From: Dermatophagoides farinae
Taxonomy: Eukaryota > Arthropoda > Arachnida > Sarcoptiformes > Pyroglyphidae
Length of the DNA: 64,000 bases
NCBI RefSeq assembly: GCF_024713945.1
Contig: NC_134682.1
Location: 434,001-498,000, forward strand
Direction of reading: 5' to 3'
Part shown: positions 36,401-50,000 of the stretch, piece after piece
Layout of the letters: the number at the start of each line of letters is the position of its first letter
How positions within the stretch are numbered: position 1 is the stretch's first letter
Notes under the pieces: generated by a model
Databases searched by the model: none
Told to the model about the DNA's origin: nothing
Seen by the model: the letters and a program-made list of their open reading frames with translations, nothing else
Program-made: the position numbers and the translations under genes

Positions 36401-37543
36401 TTAGGTGATTGTGATTTGAATTCAAATATTGACTGTTCAAATTTGGCAGATGTATTGGCATTTGGCAACAATTTGATACTTTTGGCACTGCTACTGTTGT
36501 CATTGTCGTCATTGTAGTTGTTGTCATTGATGTTGGATGCTGTTGTGATGGACATGTTTGACAGTTTTGGGCCATTTGAACACCGCCATTATCTTCACCG
36601 TTGTTGTTATTGAGAGAATTCGAACAATTTCTTCGACGAACAAACAATCGAATACAAACGGGAGCATCGCGTAGCAATGTTATGCATTCTAACCGGGTCA
36701 ACGAAGAAGATGACCGACCATCGATATGTAGAATTTCATCACCTTCACGTAACATACCCAACATCAAGCCAATAGCTTTGGCTGATGGTGAATTCAACGT
36801 AATGCTCTGTACGAAAACACGACGAATAGTTTCATTTGCACTTTGACCACCATCAAACCTCAATGCCATACCCAAACGTTCACCGGGTAAACGATAAATT
36901 ATCACTTCTTCTTCAATTTCTCCACGTTTATTATCGATAAATATCCTTTGATTACTATTCTGATGATGATTATAATTTGATCCCGTATCATTCATTGTGA
37001 CTTGATTGGCTGTTGTCGTCGTCGTCGTCGTTATTGTTGATGTTGATGTAGTCAATATTGTGGCACCGGTTGAAACGATTGTCAATACGGTAACAAAATC
37101 ACTGTTGTTCAAGCCAGTTAATTGCTTATTATTATTATTAGGATGATGTTGATGATATGATAAATTCTTCGATGATGGTAAAGAGTTCATAACCTCATTT
37201 CCATTATGATAACCATTACTACTTTGGAATTGTTGTTGTTGATCAATTTGTAATACAGTTACATGAATATCACCATCATTAAGTGATGTTAGCGATTCAC
37301 AATCATGGGATCCATTGGTTGTTTGAATAGCACCATTAGCGGTTGCTGTTGTTGTGGTTGTTGATGATGGATATAAATGATAATGGCCATTTAATGGATA
37401 ATGGTTAGCATGATATGATGATGATGATGATGATGAAGCTGATGTTGGTGTGGATGGTAATAGGAAGAAAATAAGCTACCATTTGATTGAATGGGGGTAG
37501 TTGTCAGCGGTGGTAATGTTGCCGTTTCTAATGGTCCATTCAT
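25522..37543 (-). CDS. Large multi-PDZ scaffold (big bang / PDZD2 / IL16-like)
   Basis: Exons that join in frame: 37543-37480 (tentative), 37438-34953, 34857-32286, optional 31955-31746, 29159-27972, 27855-27374, 27298-26329, 26256-26178, 26109-25753, 25685-25522; about 2,790 residues. PDZ1 (about 199-292) has EEVIIYRLPGERLGMALRF and LREGDEILHIDG. PDZ2 near the C-terminus runs LGFTIKGGF to [35 protein letters not shown] over three exons. PDZ3 has VTGLGFMIEGGKNSSF, GTLMEGDELLFVNN and QLPDGLVSMVVRRKMFL at the end. The last pair resembles IL16 and PDZD2, and the layout suggests insect big bang, a junctional scaffold. Proline-rich PPPVPPR and PPPLPPR stretches could bind SH3 domains. Between lie Ser, Asn, Gln and His tracts. 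One frame break lies at 27206-27208. Gene identity beyond PDZ scaffold is moderately sure; the start is uncertain. Confidence 0.72.
29160..32285 (-). other. Long introns of the PDZ gene around an alternative exon
   Basis: A 3.1 kb gap between constitutive exons, much longer than the gene's other introns. It holds (CA)n at 29403-29422, about 29494-29516 and 29818-29838, (CAT)n at 29271-29292 and 29648-29671, and many A/T runs. The only coding-like block is the exon at 31955-31597. Confidence 0.55.
31597..31955 (-). CDS. Alternative exon of the PDZ gene: cassette or alternative terminal exon
   Basis: An acceptor (TATAG/GA) at 31957-31956 opens a frame continuous with the upstream exon ending at 32286 (phase 1). 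It reads ATRNNPARRIHTNARKKHS, then a proline-rich RPPPLPSPIKPIKPKPIP, and an Asn/Asp tract, reaching a stop at 31599-31597. A phase-1 donor G/GTAATT at 31746-31744 allows the exon to be a symmetric 210-nt cassette spliced to the next exon at 29159. Skipping it also keeps frame. Reading through would give a short isoform with PDZ1 only. Confidence 0.5.
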
Positions 37544-38706
37544 TTTTTTTTCTTTCAAATTTCTTATTACAGCTGTTGTCTGGTTTCAATTGTCAATGAT
37601 TGATTTTTTCAACACGAAAAAATTCTTAAATCTGATGGTTTTATTGCCATTTTTTTTGTTGTTGAATTTGTTGTTGAAAAAAAAATAACTACTGGTGTTT
37701 TCATTGATCATGGAATAAGAAGCACATCATTCAGAATCATTATAATGATCAACGACCGTTGAGAAGAAAAAATCATTCGTTGTTTTGTTTCCTGAAAATT
37801 TTTTCTGTTTCTGGTTTGTTTTGTTTCGAGAAAATTTTTGAATGACAGCCCAGCACAGTTGAATCGTTGAATTCTGTCAGAACGAAGAAAAAAAAAGAAT
37901 TAGTATCATCATCATCATTCATTCATTCATTGAATAAACAGTGAAAAACGAAAAATCCAATTCGCAATTTGAAATTAAAGAAAAAAAAACAGCAAACGCT
38001 TTATTTGCCATGGAATTGGCTATACCAGTATTATGCTCGAATAGGCAAGAAAATTATCCACCAATATCATGTGAAGCTTTTTGGCAGAAAAAAAAACAAA
38101 AAAAAAGGCAAAAATCAAACCAATCAATCAATCAGTCATTTTTTTTCTGGTCAATCATCAAATGGTAACACATAATGACAATAACCTACAACCGACAAAG
38201 AATCATCAGAAAACCAGAAATCATCATCATTGGATGATTTGTGGTTTGTTTTGTTTGATTGATTTATAACAGGTGTGTTTGAAGAATTATTTATTCGATT
38301 CATTATTAATGTTGGTTTTTTTTTGGCCAGAAAAATAGTGCAACTTGTCTTTTTTTTTGATGATGATGATCTATTGATCTTAGAGAGATGGCGCAGATGA
38401 TGATGATGGCAGTTAAGAGCAAAAAAAAAATTTGTCAAAAAAAAAAAAACAAATCCACCCACAATCAATCTATAATCATCAAGCTGTAACGATGATGATG
38501 ATGATGATCAATCGAAGATTTTTTATTTTTATTATTTGTCGATTGTTATTTGAATTATACACATTGACCAATTGACCAACATCGATCATCAACATCGACA
38601 ATCGTCGATATATATTTGTGATTCGTTTCGATTCAATCGGTTTTGATTTGATTCGATTCGATTCGATTCGTTTCATTTCAATGATTGAAACACACAAAAG
38701 GCGTCC

Positions 38707-38710
<4 letters not shown>

Positions 38711-38746
<36 letters not shown>
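38711..38746. repeat. 36-nt uninterrupted T tract
   Basis: The longest homopolymer of the window, next to a (GATTC)n-type stretch at about 38626-38671. On the minus strand it is A36. I found no retroelement sequence or target duplication beside it, so it is best called a homopolymer rather than a retroposon tail. Confidence 0.7.
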
Positions 38747-38747
<1 letters not shown>

Positions 38748-41347
38748 ACAAACTATTCATTTATTATTGTACATCTCATCTCATCATCTTCATTGATGTT
38801 TTTTTTCATTTTGCTACCTGATAATAGTCCTTGACCTGAAACCTGCTGCTGCTTGTTGCTTCTACCTACACACAAAACAAAAAAAAACAAAAATCTCTGG
38901 CCAATTTGTCTTTACCACCACCACCATCATCATCATCATCATGGCTATCACTTTTTTTGTTTGGTCTCAGCACATCGAAATGCCCAGAAATAGAAAAAAA
39001 ACGATAGATAGTTTATTGCCACTTTGGACACCCCAAATAAACACTACACAACTCGTTTTTTTTTTTGCTTATACACACTCGATTATCTTTATCTTTATAT
39101 TCATATTTTCCCATTTTCATCATCATCATCATCATCATGTGTTGGCCTACTGAAATAGACGGGAATTGTGACCAAATAATAATGACCAGAAAAAAAAGAA
39201 AAGATATACTGGACGAAAGGGACAATCGACAACATTTTTTTCAGTTACTTTAAATAATCACATAATTTTGCTGTTGTTGTTGTTGTTGTTGGATCTAATT
39301 GTGTTATAACCATCATCATCATCATCATCATTATCATACATGACTGATTTATTCATTCATTTGTCATTTCATTTCATTCATCCTTATCATGCTCATCATC
39401 ATTAGTATTACATTCATACTAGAAAAGTAAATAAATAAATTACCATTTGATGATGCTAAATATACGGAACTCTTACCACTAATTTTACCACGTTGTCATC
39501 ATCATCATTCCATCACCCAAAATCTTTTTTTTTTGTTGGAACTTTTTGACGATATCCAATGACTCGATCCAATCCTGTCATGTAATAGATGGATGGATTT
39601 ACAACAACAACAACACAATCGGTCAAACAAAAAAACAAATTGACCTGAACTTGTTTTTCTCCTCCCTTTTTTTTTATTTGTTGAAACAATAAATAATAAT
39701 AATTTGATTTGATTCGATTTTTTTTTTGTTTTCGTTCACATTAAATTTTTTTTTTTGACGAAAAAAAAACAAAAGAAAAATGAAAATGAAAACTACAACA
39801 TATTTGACAAGTCAAAGTCAAATAACATACATACACACACACAAGCTCAAATAATAATCATCATCATCGTCATTTGAAATCGATATTGATCATTGATTGA
39901 ACCGAAATTATATTATTGAATGAATCTAATCTATTGCTACCGGCATTTGTGCATGTTGATGTTCGGCAGCAATTCATTCAGGAATTGATATAAACAAGGA
40001 AAAAAAACAAAATTTGAAACAAAAATTCCAAATAATAGATCTTAATAATAACGGATAAGAAAAAAAAATCAGGAAGAAAATTGGCCCATCACTTTTGATT
40101 CGAATGAATCCAATGCGTGTGTGTGTGTGTGTGTGTTGGATGTTTGATGTTTGAATGTTTGATGATTTTGATCGGTTCAAATCCAATCCAAATCTAATCA
40201 TCTCAAATTTTTTTTTTTTGCTTTCTTGTTTCACTCTAATCTTATAATCAAATTTTCTTTGATTTTTCATACTTTTCTGACCTGTCTGTAACAACCGATC
40301 AATCCAGTCAATCAAATCTCGTCGTCGTCGCCGTAGTCATCGTCGTTGTTTGAAAACAATGAATGTCGATGATGGCATCTGATCAATACAGAAAAATTGA
40401 TCGAAAATCGATACCGATTGACGAAAATATCATTTTCCATTTCAGAAAAAAAAGATTGATCCAGTAACGAAATGAAAAAAAAAATTTGTTTATTTAATCT
40501 ATAACCTGTTGACTCGTTGTGTGTTTGTGTGTATTTAATGTAAATTTCGTATAAAAAAAATTAATCTAATCCAAAAGCAACAAAAACAGCTGTAGAAACA
40601 CACCACCAATGAGCTGTTAAATCATTTGTTTGATCCACATTTTCATTGATTGATGTAAAATGTTTTCGTTTTTTGGCCTTTGTACCAACAACAACAACAA
40701 CAACAACAGCAACAATTCAGTTTGACACATCATCGATCAAGGCGAGACCTCGAAAATGGCAAAAAAAAAAATCTCCTTCCATCAATAAAACAAAAACAAA
40801 AAAAAAAACAGTACAGACCAAATGAACGAAAAAAGAAAAAAACAAATATGTTCCAAAATGTTTTGTTGTTCAAATAGTAGTAGATCATCGAATATTTAGA
40901 GAGAACGAAATAAAAAAAAGGGCAATGAATCCAATCAAAAAAAATAGAAGGCCAACAGAAGAAAACAACAACAACAACAACAATGAAATGACAAAATAAA
41001 AAAAAAGATTTAGATTATTTTACACAGTATAATAATATAATAATAATAATGTAATTTAAAATGCAATGCCAAAAAAAAAACAAAACAAAATCAAAATCAA
41101 AATCAGCTGATAATTATGTTTTTCAGAATTATGATTAAATGCAAAAAATTTCTCTCTCTCTCTCTCTCTCACTTCTCCCACTGTGTTAATTGCTTGCTTG
41201 TAAATCATCATCATCATCATTCAAATAATATAAAATCATTAGTTTGTCTATTTTTAATCTGCCGAAATTTTTTTCTTTTGAATCAAAAAAAAATTTTTTT
41301 TTTTTGACTTTGAAATGTGCATGTTTTTTTGCTCGTTCGTTGAAACA

Positions 41348-41373
41348 TGCTGCTGCTGCTGCTGCTGCTGCTG
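41348..41373. repeat. (TGC)n microsatellite
   Basis: About eight uninterrupted TGC/CTG units in the gene-poor region. No open coding context on either strand that I can support. Confidence 0.7.
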
Positions 41374-43184
41374 TGTTTGTGTCAGATTTCTTAATTGATT
41401 TTGATCTTTATTAAATCTTCATCGTCATCGTCACATTTAGTGTGTTTTTTTTCTCTCGGGTCTTTATCATTATTGTTGGTCATTTCATGTTTTCTCACGT
41501 TTTTTTTGTTGTTGTTGTTGTTGTTGAACAAACGACGAAATAATTAATCACACGTTTGGTTGCACGTTTAATTTGTATTTTTTTTTTTAAGAAAAGAAAA
41601 AAATTTAAATTCGTTCAGGTGTCATCGTTGAGGTCAACTAATGTACGTGTGAATAAACGTGCAATCAATTTTTTTCAGATTTTTTCGGTCTAATTCAAAT
41701 GATTTTTGTCTATTCGGCATATATTTTAATTAATTTGATTGACAATTTTGTTTGTTGTTGTTGTTGGTCATAAGATGATGATGATGATGAAAAATATTGC
41801 ACAATTTTTTTCTTGGGCAGACACACGCACATACACACACAATAGATCATTCTTGATTGATCCAAGATTGATGGATCGATCAATAGAGATTGTCATCGAT
41901 GTGTGTGTGTGTGGTGTTTTTGTTTGCGTCCATCAATCAATCCACCTAAAATAGAGCTATAGACAAAATTGTGGACAAAAGAAAAATGTGCGTGTGTGCG
42001 CCTGCTTGTGTCGATTTTTTTTTTGATGTGAATCGGATGAATATCACAAATATCCACAATGGAAATCAATCAAAGTTTCGCCCAAGAAAAAAAAATTCGT
42101 ACAAAAAGAACCTCACCACGGATAAACATGTGAATACAGTATTCAACACAATAGTATTTAAATGGAAATTTCAAGTTCCAATTGAAACCGAAAAAAAAAT
42201 CAAACAACAACAACAAAAAAAATGGTCAAGATGGGCGCTACACACACAGATACAGAGAGAGATACAATGGACTATTTTGGATTTTTCATTTTAATTCATT
42301 CACTTGTTTCATTTACATACTTGGGATGTTTTTGATGTTCTCATGACCATTATCATCATCATCGACATTAATGATGATGATGGTTCCAGAACAACAAAAA
42401 AAAATTGGCAAATGAAAAACATTGTCATAAAAATGAAGAAATCTAAAAAAAAGCCACATCATGTAGAGACACAATTATTTAAAGACAATGTTTTTTCACC
42501 TAAAAGTAAAAACAACAACAACAACAATAATAATAAACATCGAAGTTGATAATACTGTTTTGGACGATCAACGAGATTATTAAAATTGTTGAATTTTAGT
42601 TACGATTAACCACCATCTACAAATGAAGAAATGAAAAAGTGTCGATGAAAGTAAATTTATGTATGCCATATTTGTGCCAGAATCATTTATCATCCATGTC
42701 TGCGCGCGTGTGTGTGAGTATTTTTGCTGAAAAGTGAAAATGAAAAATTGGAATTTCTAATACGAAAAAAAAAATTTATGGGAAAAATTTGAAATTGAAA
42801 CATTCGAAGCTGTCAAAAAAAATAATAATAATCGGATTAACTGTTGAATTTAATGTTTTTTTTTCTTCTGAGAGTACACTCCACACCCCAAATACACTTT
42901 TACAGAGAAACGAAAAATTCATTCATCCAAATCCAACAACAACAACAAAAAATTAATCTTTTTGTTCCCCATTTCACCGCCTACACGGTAAAACGGAAAC
43001 AAATGTTTTTGTTGTTGTTGTCGTTGTTACCTGTCATCATCATCATCATCCAACACTTTTAATACTAAATTACCGAAAATTAAATGTCGCCAACAACAAC
43101 AACAACAACAATTGAAGACAACAAAAAAAAAGTGGAACCGTTATTTATCGTTCCAGAAATACAGAAAAAAAAATTGTCGACCAA

Positions 43185-43215
<31 letters not shown>

Positions 43216-44343
43216 AATCATTGTAAATAATTCGTTGTTTGTTGGATAATAATAAAACTTTTTTTTTGTGTGCGTGTGCGTGTATGTAAAACAGGATTGA
43301 CAATAATAATAAGAAAAAAAACAATTTGGCCATCGTCATCATCATCATCATTATTGTTTATTATTAACGATGACAGCAAGATTATCAAGATTTTTCAGGA
43401 TATGCATATACATTGCTTCTTTTATTTTCTCACTGTATATATTTCATTCCTTTTTATCTAAATAACATTTTTTTTTTTTTGGGAAAAACCGGAGAAGAAT
43501 CTCTTCTTTTCTGTTCACACACAAAAAAAATGATTTCTTCACATTTCACACGACTGCTACTATGATGGATTAATCGTTTTGGAATGACAATGATGATGAT
43601 AATATCAAACATGTGTAAATCAAATGTTGATTGAATGGATTATAATTTGGCGATAATGGTCATTTTTTTGTTGGCAACAGAATTATTCATTGTCGCAAAA
43701 TTGTCATTATCGTTTGCGTTCAAGAACGAAAAATCTATAATAACGAAGAGATTGACCATAAAAAAAAATAATATTCACTAGACAGAATCTCGTCATATGA
43801 TGATGATGATGATAATTTTTTCTTGTTTCTCATCATTTATTTTCTTACACACATATACAGATGTAGATAATCTTCATCATTGTCATTGTGTCCCCATCTC
43901 GATGGAAATTGGAAAATAAAATTGTCCGTAAACAATGAAATGACAATTGATAAGAATTGTCGTGTGCGTGTGTTCGTTTGTGTGTGTGAATTGAATGATG
44001 ATAACGAAAATCTCAGAAAAAAAACCAGATAAATTATGTTTTGGGTCATTTCTTGGTCATACACGCACAAAATTGACCAAAAAAACATATTTGGGCCAAA
44101 CTAATCCATTTTTTCTCTGAAAAATTACGTTATTTTCCAATGGCACCAAGGTGTAATCTTTTTTGTTTTGTTTCTGTGTTATTTTTTTCGAGTTTTAAAA
44201 TGTTTAATAATGTATGGGAATTTTTTTTTCGCTCGTTGTTTAATGTATCTAAATTTAATTTTTTTTTTCGTTTTGTTTTGTTTTGTTTTGTTTTCTTTTC
44301 AACTGGTCTACATTAGCGTGTTATTTTTTTCTCTCCATCCATG

Positions 44344-44367
44344 GTGTGTGTGTGTGTGTGTGTGTGT
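44344..44367. repeat. (GT)n microsatellite
   Basis: About 12 GT units. One of many CA/GT dinucleotide tracts here; others of similar size are near 40118-40135, 44950-44968, 52392-52413 and 47309-47328. Confidence 0.65.
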
Positions 44368-46960
44368 CAGTGTGTGGATAACCCACAGGATCTTTATTTT
44401 TAGAAATTCATGTGATTCACAAGTGAAAAAAAACGAATTTTGATTCATTTTTCGAGTTCTTGTACAAGGCCAAGAATGATATTGGTTCAACGATAGGTTC
44501 ATTGAACATTCACACACACACACACACCCAGTTTAGACCTTAGAAATGAACGAAAAAAAATCACCATTTATCAATAGACAACCAATCTATCACGAGTGTA
44601 ATAATTATCGGCTAAAGAGAATAACAAAAATGATAATAATAACATATATGGAGCAAATAATTTTCCTAAATATCATAAAATTGAAAAATATTTGATTCAT
44701 GAACAGCCGAAATCATTCAGGTCATTCATAGGTCAATCTTGGTCATATCGGTATTCAGCTTTGTACATAGTGCTATTGGATCTCATTAAATATTGATTGA
44801 ATCATATGACCTAAGCAACATGACGACGACCCACGCGCGTATGTGAAAGCGAAAAAAAATCAAGAAAAACAAAAATCTTTTAACAATAAATGACCAATGT
44901 CAAAGGGCAAAGATCAAGGTGAAAGAGTAATCTTGCATGGCTGTGTATTTGTGTGTGTGTGTGTGTGTGAGTTTGTGAAAATGAAAATTTGCATCAGAAT
45001 TACATTACAATAGATTGGCGAACATCATAGACAAAATAGCCGAAAAAAAATGATTGAAAGTTGAATTTTTTTCTTTTTTTTTTGTTTAGAAAGAAATTCT
45101 CTTGTGCCCATTGGTGGTTATGCAACAAGTTTTAAGATCATGATCATCATCATCAATTGTGTATAGAACATATATAAGCACGAGCATAACTTTGGAACAA
45201 TTGATCATTTTTTTTTTGCTTCAAAATACGAAATACATACAATTAGCAAAAAAAATTTTTTTTTACGAAACATTCACACACACACACATGCACATGCACA
45301 AAACGAGATGATAGTCGATGAGTTATTTTTGCAATTTGTCTGCATTTGTAAAAAGCATCTCGAATCAAAAATGAATCTATCGATTAGTTTTTTTTCTCTC
45401 TCTCTCTCTTTCACTAATTCATTGGCTAAAATTGGCCACCATCATCATGATGATGATGATGATGAAGATGAAGATGGTGATGAAACGGATCTTGAAATCT
45501 GATTCTGTTTGTTTGTTTGGAAAAAAAGTCGTGTTGTGGCCAGTGTTTGTGTGTGAGTTATTTTTTCTTATCAACACAGCAATAGTATTGTTTGTTGTTA
45601 TCTTGAGTTGAAAATCGGTAAACAGATTTCAAACAGCAAAACCTTTGACCTTTGATTGCAAAAAAAAAAATTTTTATTACAACGAACAAGGTCAAAATTG
45701 AATTGCCGAACAAAAAAAAAGAATGTTGAAAGCTGCTGTTGATGCCAAAAAAATGCACTCTCAAAGAATCGATCAGTTTGTTTTTACTTTCAGTTAAAAA
45801 ATAAAGATGCCCAAACAGCAGCAGCAGCAAACCATTGTTTTCGTCCATTCCATTCATAGAATTTTCATTTTTTTCATTTTAATTGAAGCAGAACAACAAC
45901 AACAACAACAACAAGAAAAAATGAAAAAAAAACCTTGTTGTGTCATATCATCATGATCAATTTGAAAATGAACAAACAAAAAAAACAAGAGTACTTTGGC
46001 CCACCATCATCGAATAAATGAATAAAGCCAATGATATTATTGCATTCATGAAATGTTAATTTTTCTGTTTTTTTCTGTTTTTGTTTTGTTTTTTGTTTTG
46101 TTTTGTTCATTTTCCATTGTCTTGGATTTGGACGACAAATGTTGAATACAGAATGAATGAATGAGAAAACAAAACAAAACAAAACGAAACGAAACGAAAT
46201 GAAACAAAAAAACTCTGAATTAAACAACAAGGAAAATAAAAAAAAATGTCGATATAGAATCATAATCAAGATGAATGAATGAATGAAAATCGAATTTTTA
46301 ATCACCGACAAACAAACAGACAAACAGACAAAATGATGTGGACGATTCAAGATAATCGTCAACAAACAAACAAACAAACAAACAGACAAACAAAAACAGG
46401 TTCGTCAACCTAGAAACATTAGATAATGATCATGTGTGGAAATGGAAAGTTTTTTTTTTTAATTCGCTGTTTCAATGTTTTGGAATTATCAATGAGGAAT
46501 ATTTACATTGGACAATATACAATGATATTTTGGATCATAAATAATTTTCATCATCATCATCATCATCATTTTTGAAAATGATGATGATATGCTTCCACGT
46601 ATATACAACAAGCTTGTAGTATATACGAGTGTGTTTTTTGTGTGTGTGTGTGTCTTGTTTATTTGGTGATGGAAAAAATTTTTTTTTTGCCATGACAACA
46701 ACAACAAGATGACGATGAAATTTGTGATCATCTTTATTACTGTTTACACGGTTTTTTTTCGGGGATGATGATGATGATGAAAAAAAAGAATGAAATTTTC
46801 GTTTACATTTACGACTTGAATTGGATGAATGAATTTTTTCTGTGGTGTGTTTTCGTGTATGTGTGGCCCGCCCGCTGTCGAATGTGAATCAATCTAATTA
46901 TTATTTTTGATTTTGATTATGACAAGAAATGTGGAAAAAAAATGCAAATGAAAATCATTT

Positions 46961-47028
46961 TGTTGTTGTTGTTGTTGTTGTATTTGAAGGAAATTGGATC
47001 AAACATAACAACAACAACAACAACAACA
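46961..47028. repeat. Facing complementary trinucleotide tracts, (GTT)7 and (AAC)7
   Basis: (TGT)n at 46961-46981 and (AAC)n at 47007-47028 are reverse complements about 21 nt long separated by 25 nt. The pair can fold into a long perfect hairpin in RNA or single-stranded DNA. Confidence 0.6.
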
Positions 47029-50000
47029 CAAAAAGGATGATTCATTTATTTCAATTGCAAAATATTCATTCAATATAAATAAATTTGTTTGTTGTTGTTG
47101 TCGTTGTTGTTGTTAAACATTTGTTGTTATATTGAAAATCAAAGGCGTAGTATTTGGCCAATTTACAAAACAAAATGTTGAATAAATGTCAAGATTAAAT
47201 TTTCATTTTTTTCTTCATTCATTAAAACGAGGCGATCATTGTTGTTGATCTATCCGGGACATTTGTGAATTTTTTTCTTTTAATCACGTAATTTTAATCG
47301 TCTCGTCACACACACACACACACACACATCGTAAATATGTATCATAATCATCAATAAGATTTTGATATCGGTCATTAGGATTTTGAGTTTTGAGTTTTTT
47401 TGTTTGTGTCTCAAATAAAATTTGTTACGCGATTGACAGGCAATTAAAATTGAATTTTGAAAAAAATGATGATGATAATAATAATCATAAATTCAGTTCA
47501 ATTCAATCAAATTTGAGAATGATGTCTACTCTGATGTTTTTTTTTTTTTTTTTTGAATTTCAATCAATTATCAACAGCAGCAACAATTTGTCATTTCTTC
47601 AGTAGACGGAATTTTCTAATTAACCATGTAATATATAATAAATGAAAGACAAAAAAAAAATTTCCAGATTATCTAATTCATCGTGAGAAACGAAAATGAT
47701 TGACAGTTTTTGATCTATCTAGTGGTATTTGTCAGATAATCTTTTTTTTTCTTGTTCTATTTCAATCCAATTAATTTGATTTGATTCGACCATTTCTATA
47801 TATCCATATATGATTGCTGAAACAGAAAATAATCACCAGGCTTATCATCATCAAATTAATTATGAATAAAAAAAAAACTCACGCACACACACACACACAT
47901 CCTAAAGGATGTTTCTGACATATTTGACGGTCGGTCAACGTTACTGGTCAAATTGAATTGACAAATCATTTCGATGTATAGTCATTATTTCATGTTTCAG
48001 TTGATTGAAACAAAAAAAAAATTTTCCCATTTTTCAAATGCAAAAAAAAATTTTTCTACAAGAAAATATAAAATGCAGAAAAAAATCTGCAAAATTTGAA
48101 CTTGATTAAATATCATGATCAAGTTCACATTTTGCTGTTGTTGTTGAACAAGAATCAAGATGAAGCAAAAAAAAACATGGAGTAATTATCACCTGAAATG
48201 AAATAAAAAAAGATTCAGATCGTGAATACACGTTTTTTTCTTTCTTTTTTTTATTTGTGTGAAAAAAAAATCAAATCAAAAACGGGAGCAAAGTATTTTG
48301 AAATGAAATGAGAGAATCTTGAGATGATAATCATCGTCTTTTTTTTATTTTATTTCTCGTAAAAATCACAAAAAAAAACACAGCTTGTTAATTATCATGT
48401 ATTAACAACAACGAAGACGTTGATCAAGAAATTTTCAAATTTTCAAACTTTTGACCAGCCAAAAATGTAAACCATCATGTGAAACTGATATTTGGCAAAA
48501 GTGTGGGAGTAGAAATTATATTCAATATCCGTTATGGTTATCAAATATCTATCTAACTAAAAATGTGAAAATGAGGAGGAGACAAAAGCCATAAAGATAA
48601 CGGATCAATGATTTGGTTGGTTGATTTTATTTTTATTTTTATTTTTATTTTTTTTTTTTTTTTGGTTTCTCATTCATTCATTCATCATTCCGTTCAATAT
48701 CGTGCAATACCGTACTGTATTTATTTTTTTTTCATTCATCAAAGAAAGAAAGAAAGAAAATATTTCGGTTTTTTTCCCAAAGAATCGATATATCGGATAC
48801 CAACAAGTACAGAAAAAAAACCCGAAAAATTGCTTTACATTTTCAGAGACAATTGAAATATACAACAACAACAACAACAGAAAACAAGGTCAGTAGTTCA
48901 GGTAGACAAGTTGAACAAGGTTTTTTTTCTGTCAGGTCTTCGAACCCCGATGAATACAACAACAACAGCAACGACAACAATAAAGCTTAATAACAACAAT
49001 AAATCTGCAGACAACAACAACAACGACAACGACGACGCGAAAAAAAAACATTCAAAGAGATGAATGAAAGAAAAAAAAATCCGGACAATAAAAACCGAAA
49101 ATTGTGTGAATAAAAAAAAAGAAAGAAAATCAAACGGTACGGTAATTTAATCTTTGCCCTGGCTCAAATGTAATGGATTTAAATTTGTCCAATAATCATC
49201 ACGATGATCATGATGATTGTGGTTTAATGTTATGTTGATGATGATCGCGATTTTATCATTAGTTTTTTTTTTGACATTGAAAATTTTTTTCTTTTCATCG
49301 CTTCTTTATTACGTCTATCGGATTTTCTGTCACATGAACAAAAACACAACAATCAGTTCGGTGAGAGAAAAAAAAATTCAAAGAATCCAGTATGTGAAGG
49401 TATAAGTTTCAAGGATTAAAGAACGAAAAAAAAATCTGTTTTGAGGTCAACATCATCATCATCTTTGACTAGAATGGTGGAATCAGAATGAATGGATTGA
49501 TGACCCTTTTTTTCCACATCTTCTTATTCAAGGGTTGTTGTTGTTATTGTTGTTGCTATTGTTGCAGTTGAACAAAATACATCAAGATGACATGATGTGG
49601 CCAGGCAATAATAGACGAATGAATGAATAAAACAAAAAATGATAATGATGATTCTCATCGTGTTTTGCAAAGAAAAAGAAAAGAAAAGTAGGAAGCTTTG
49701 GAGATGAATTTTTCAAAAATGAAATTTTTGAAATTTTTTTTTTCACACAAACAAAACCTCTACGAAAATGGTAAATCAATACATTTGGATACTGAATACA
49801 TACATACAGGTAGACAGACAGACAGACAGATAGACAAACACGGAACAGGTTTTTTTCTTACAGAATGATGAAAAAAAAACACACACACACACAAAAAAAA
49901 TCTGACCGTTTTTTTATCTTCTATTTTTTAACCAGAAAAAAATGCAAGATAAATTTTTCACTTTATCCAAGAAAAAATGACGAAGAAGAATCTTCATCAA

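Noticed and set aside
38697-38760. A36/T36 tract as the tail of a retroposed sequence
   Set aside because: No target-site duplication and no recognisable retroelement or processed gene on either side.
40684-40711. Regular CAA repeats that could be mistaken for a CRISPR-like array or a polyglutamine exon
   Set aside because: Pure trinucleotide microsatellite without spacers; the following frame (Lys/Asn-rich) has no splice-bounded or homologous content.
42304-42549. Plus-strand ORF with a Lys-rich and Asn-rich C-terminus
   Set aside because: Ile/Asp tract from (CAT)n and Asn tract from (AAC)n dominate; insufficient evidence for coding.
48934-48960. B-box-like GGGGTTCGAAGAC on the minus strand, possible tRNA
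   Set aside because: No pairing T-stem, no D-arm and no acceptor stem around it.
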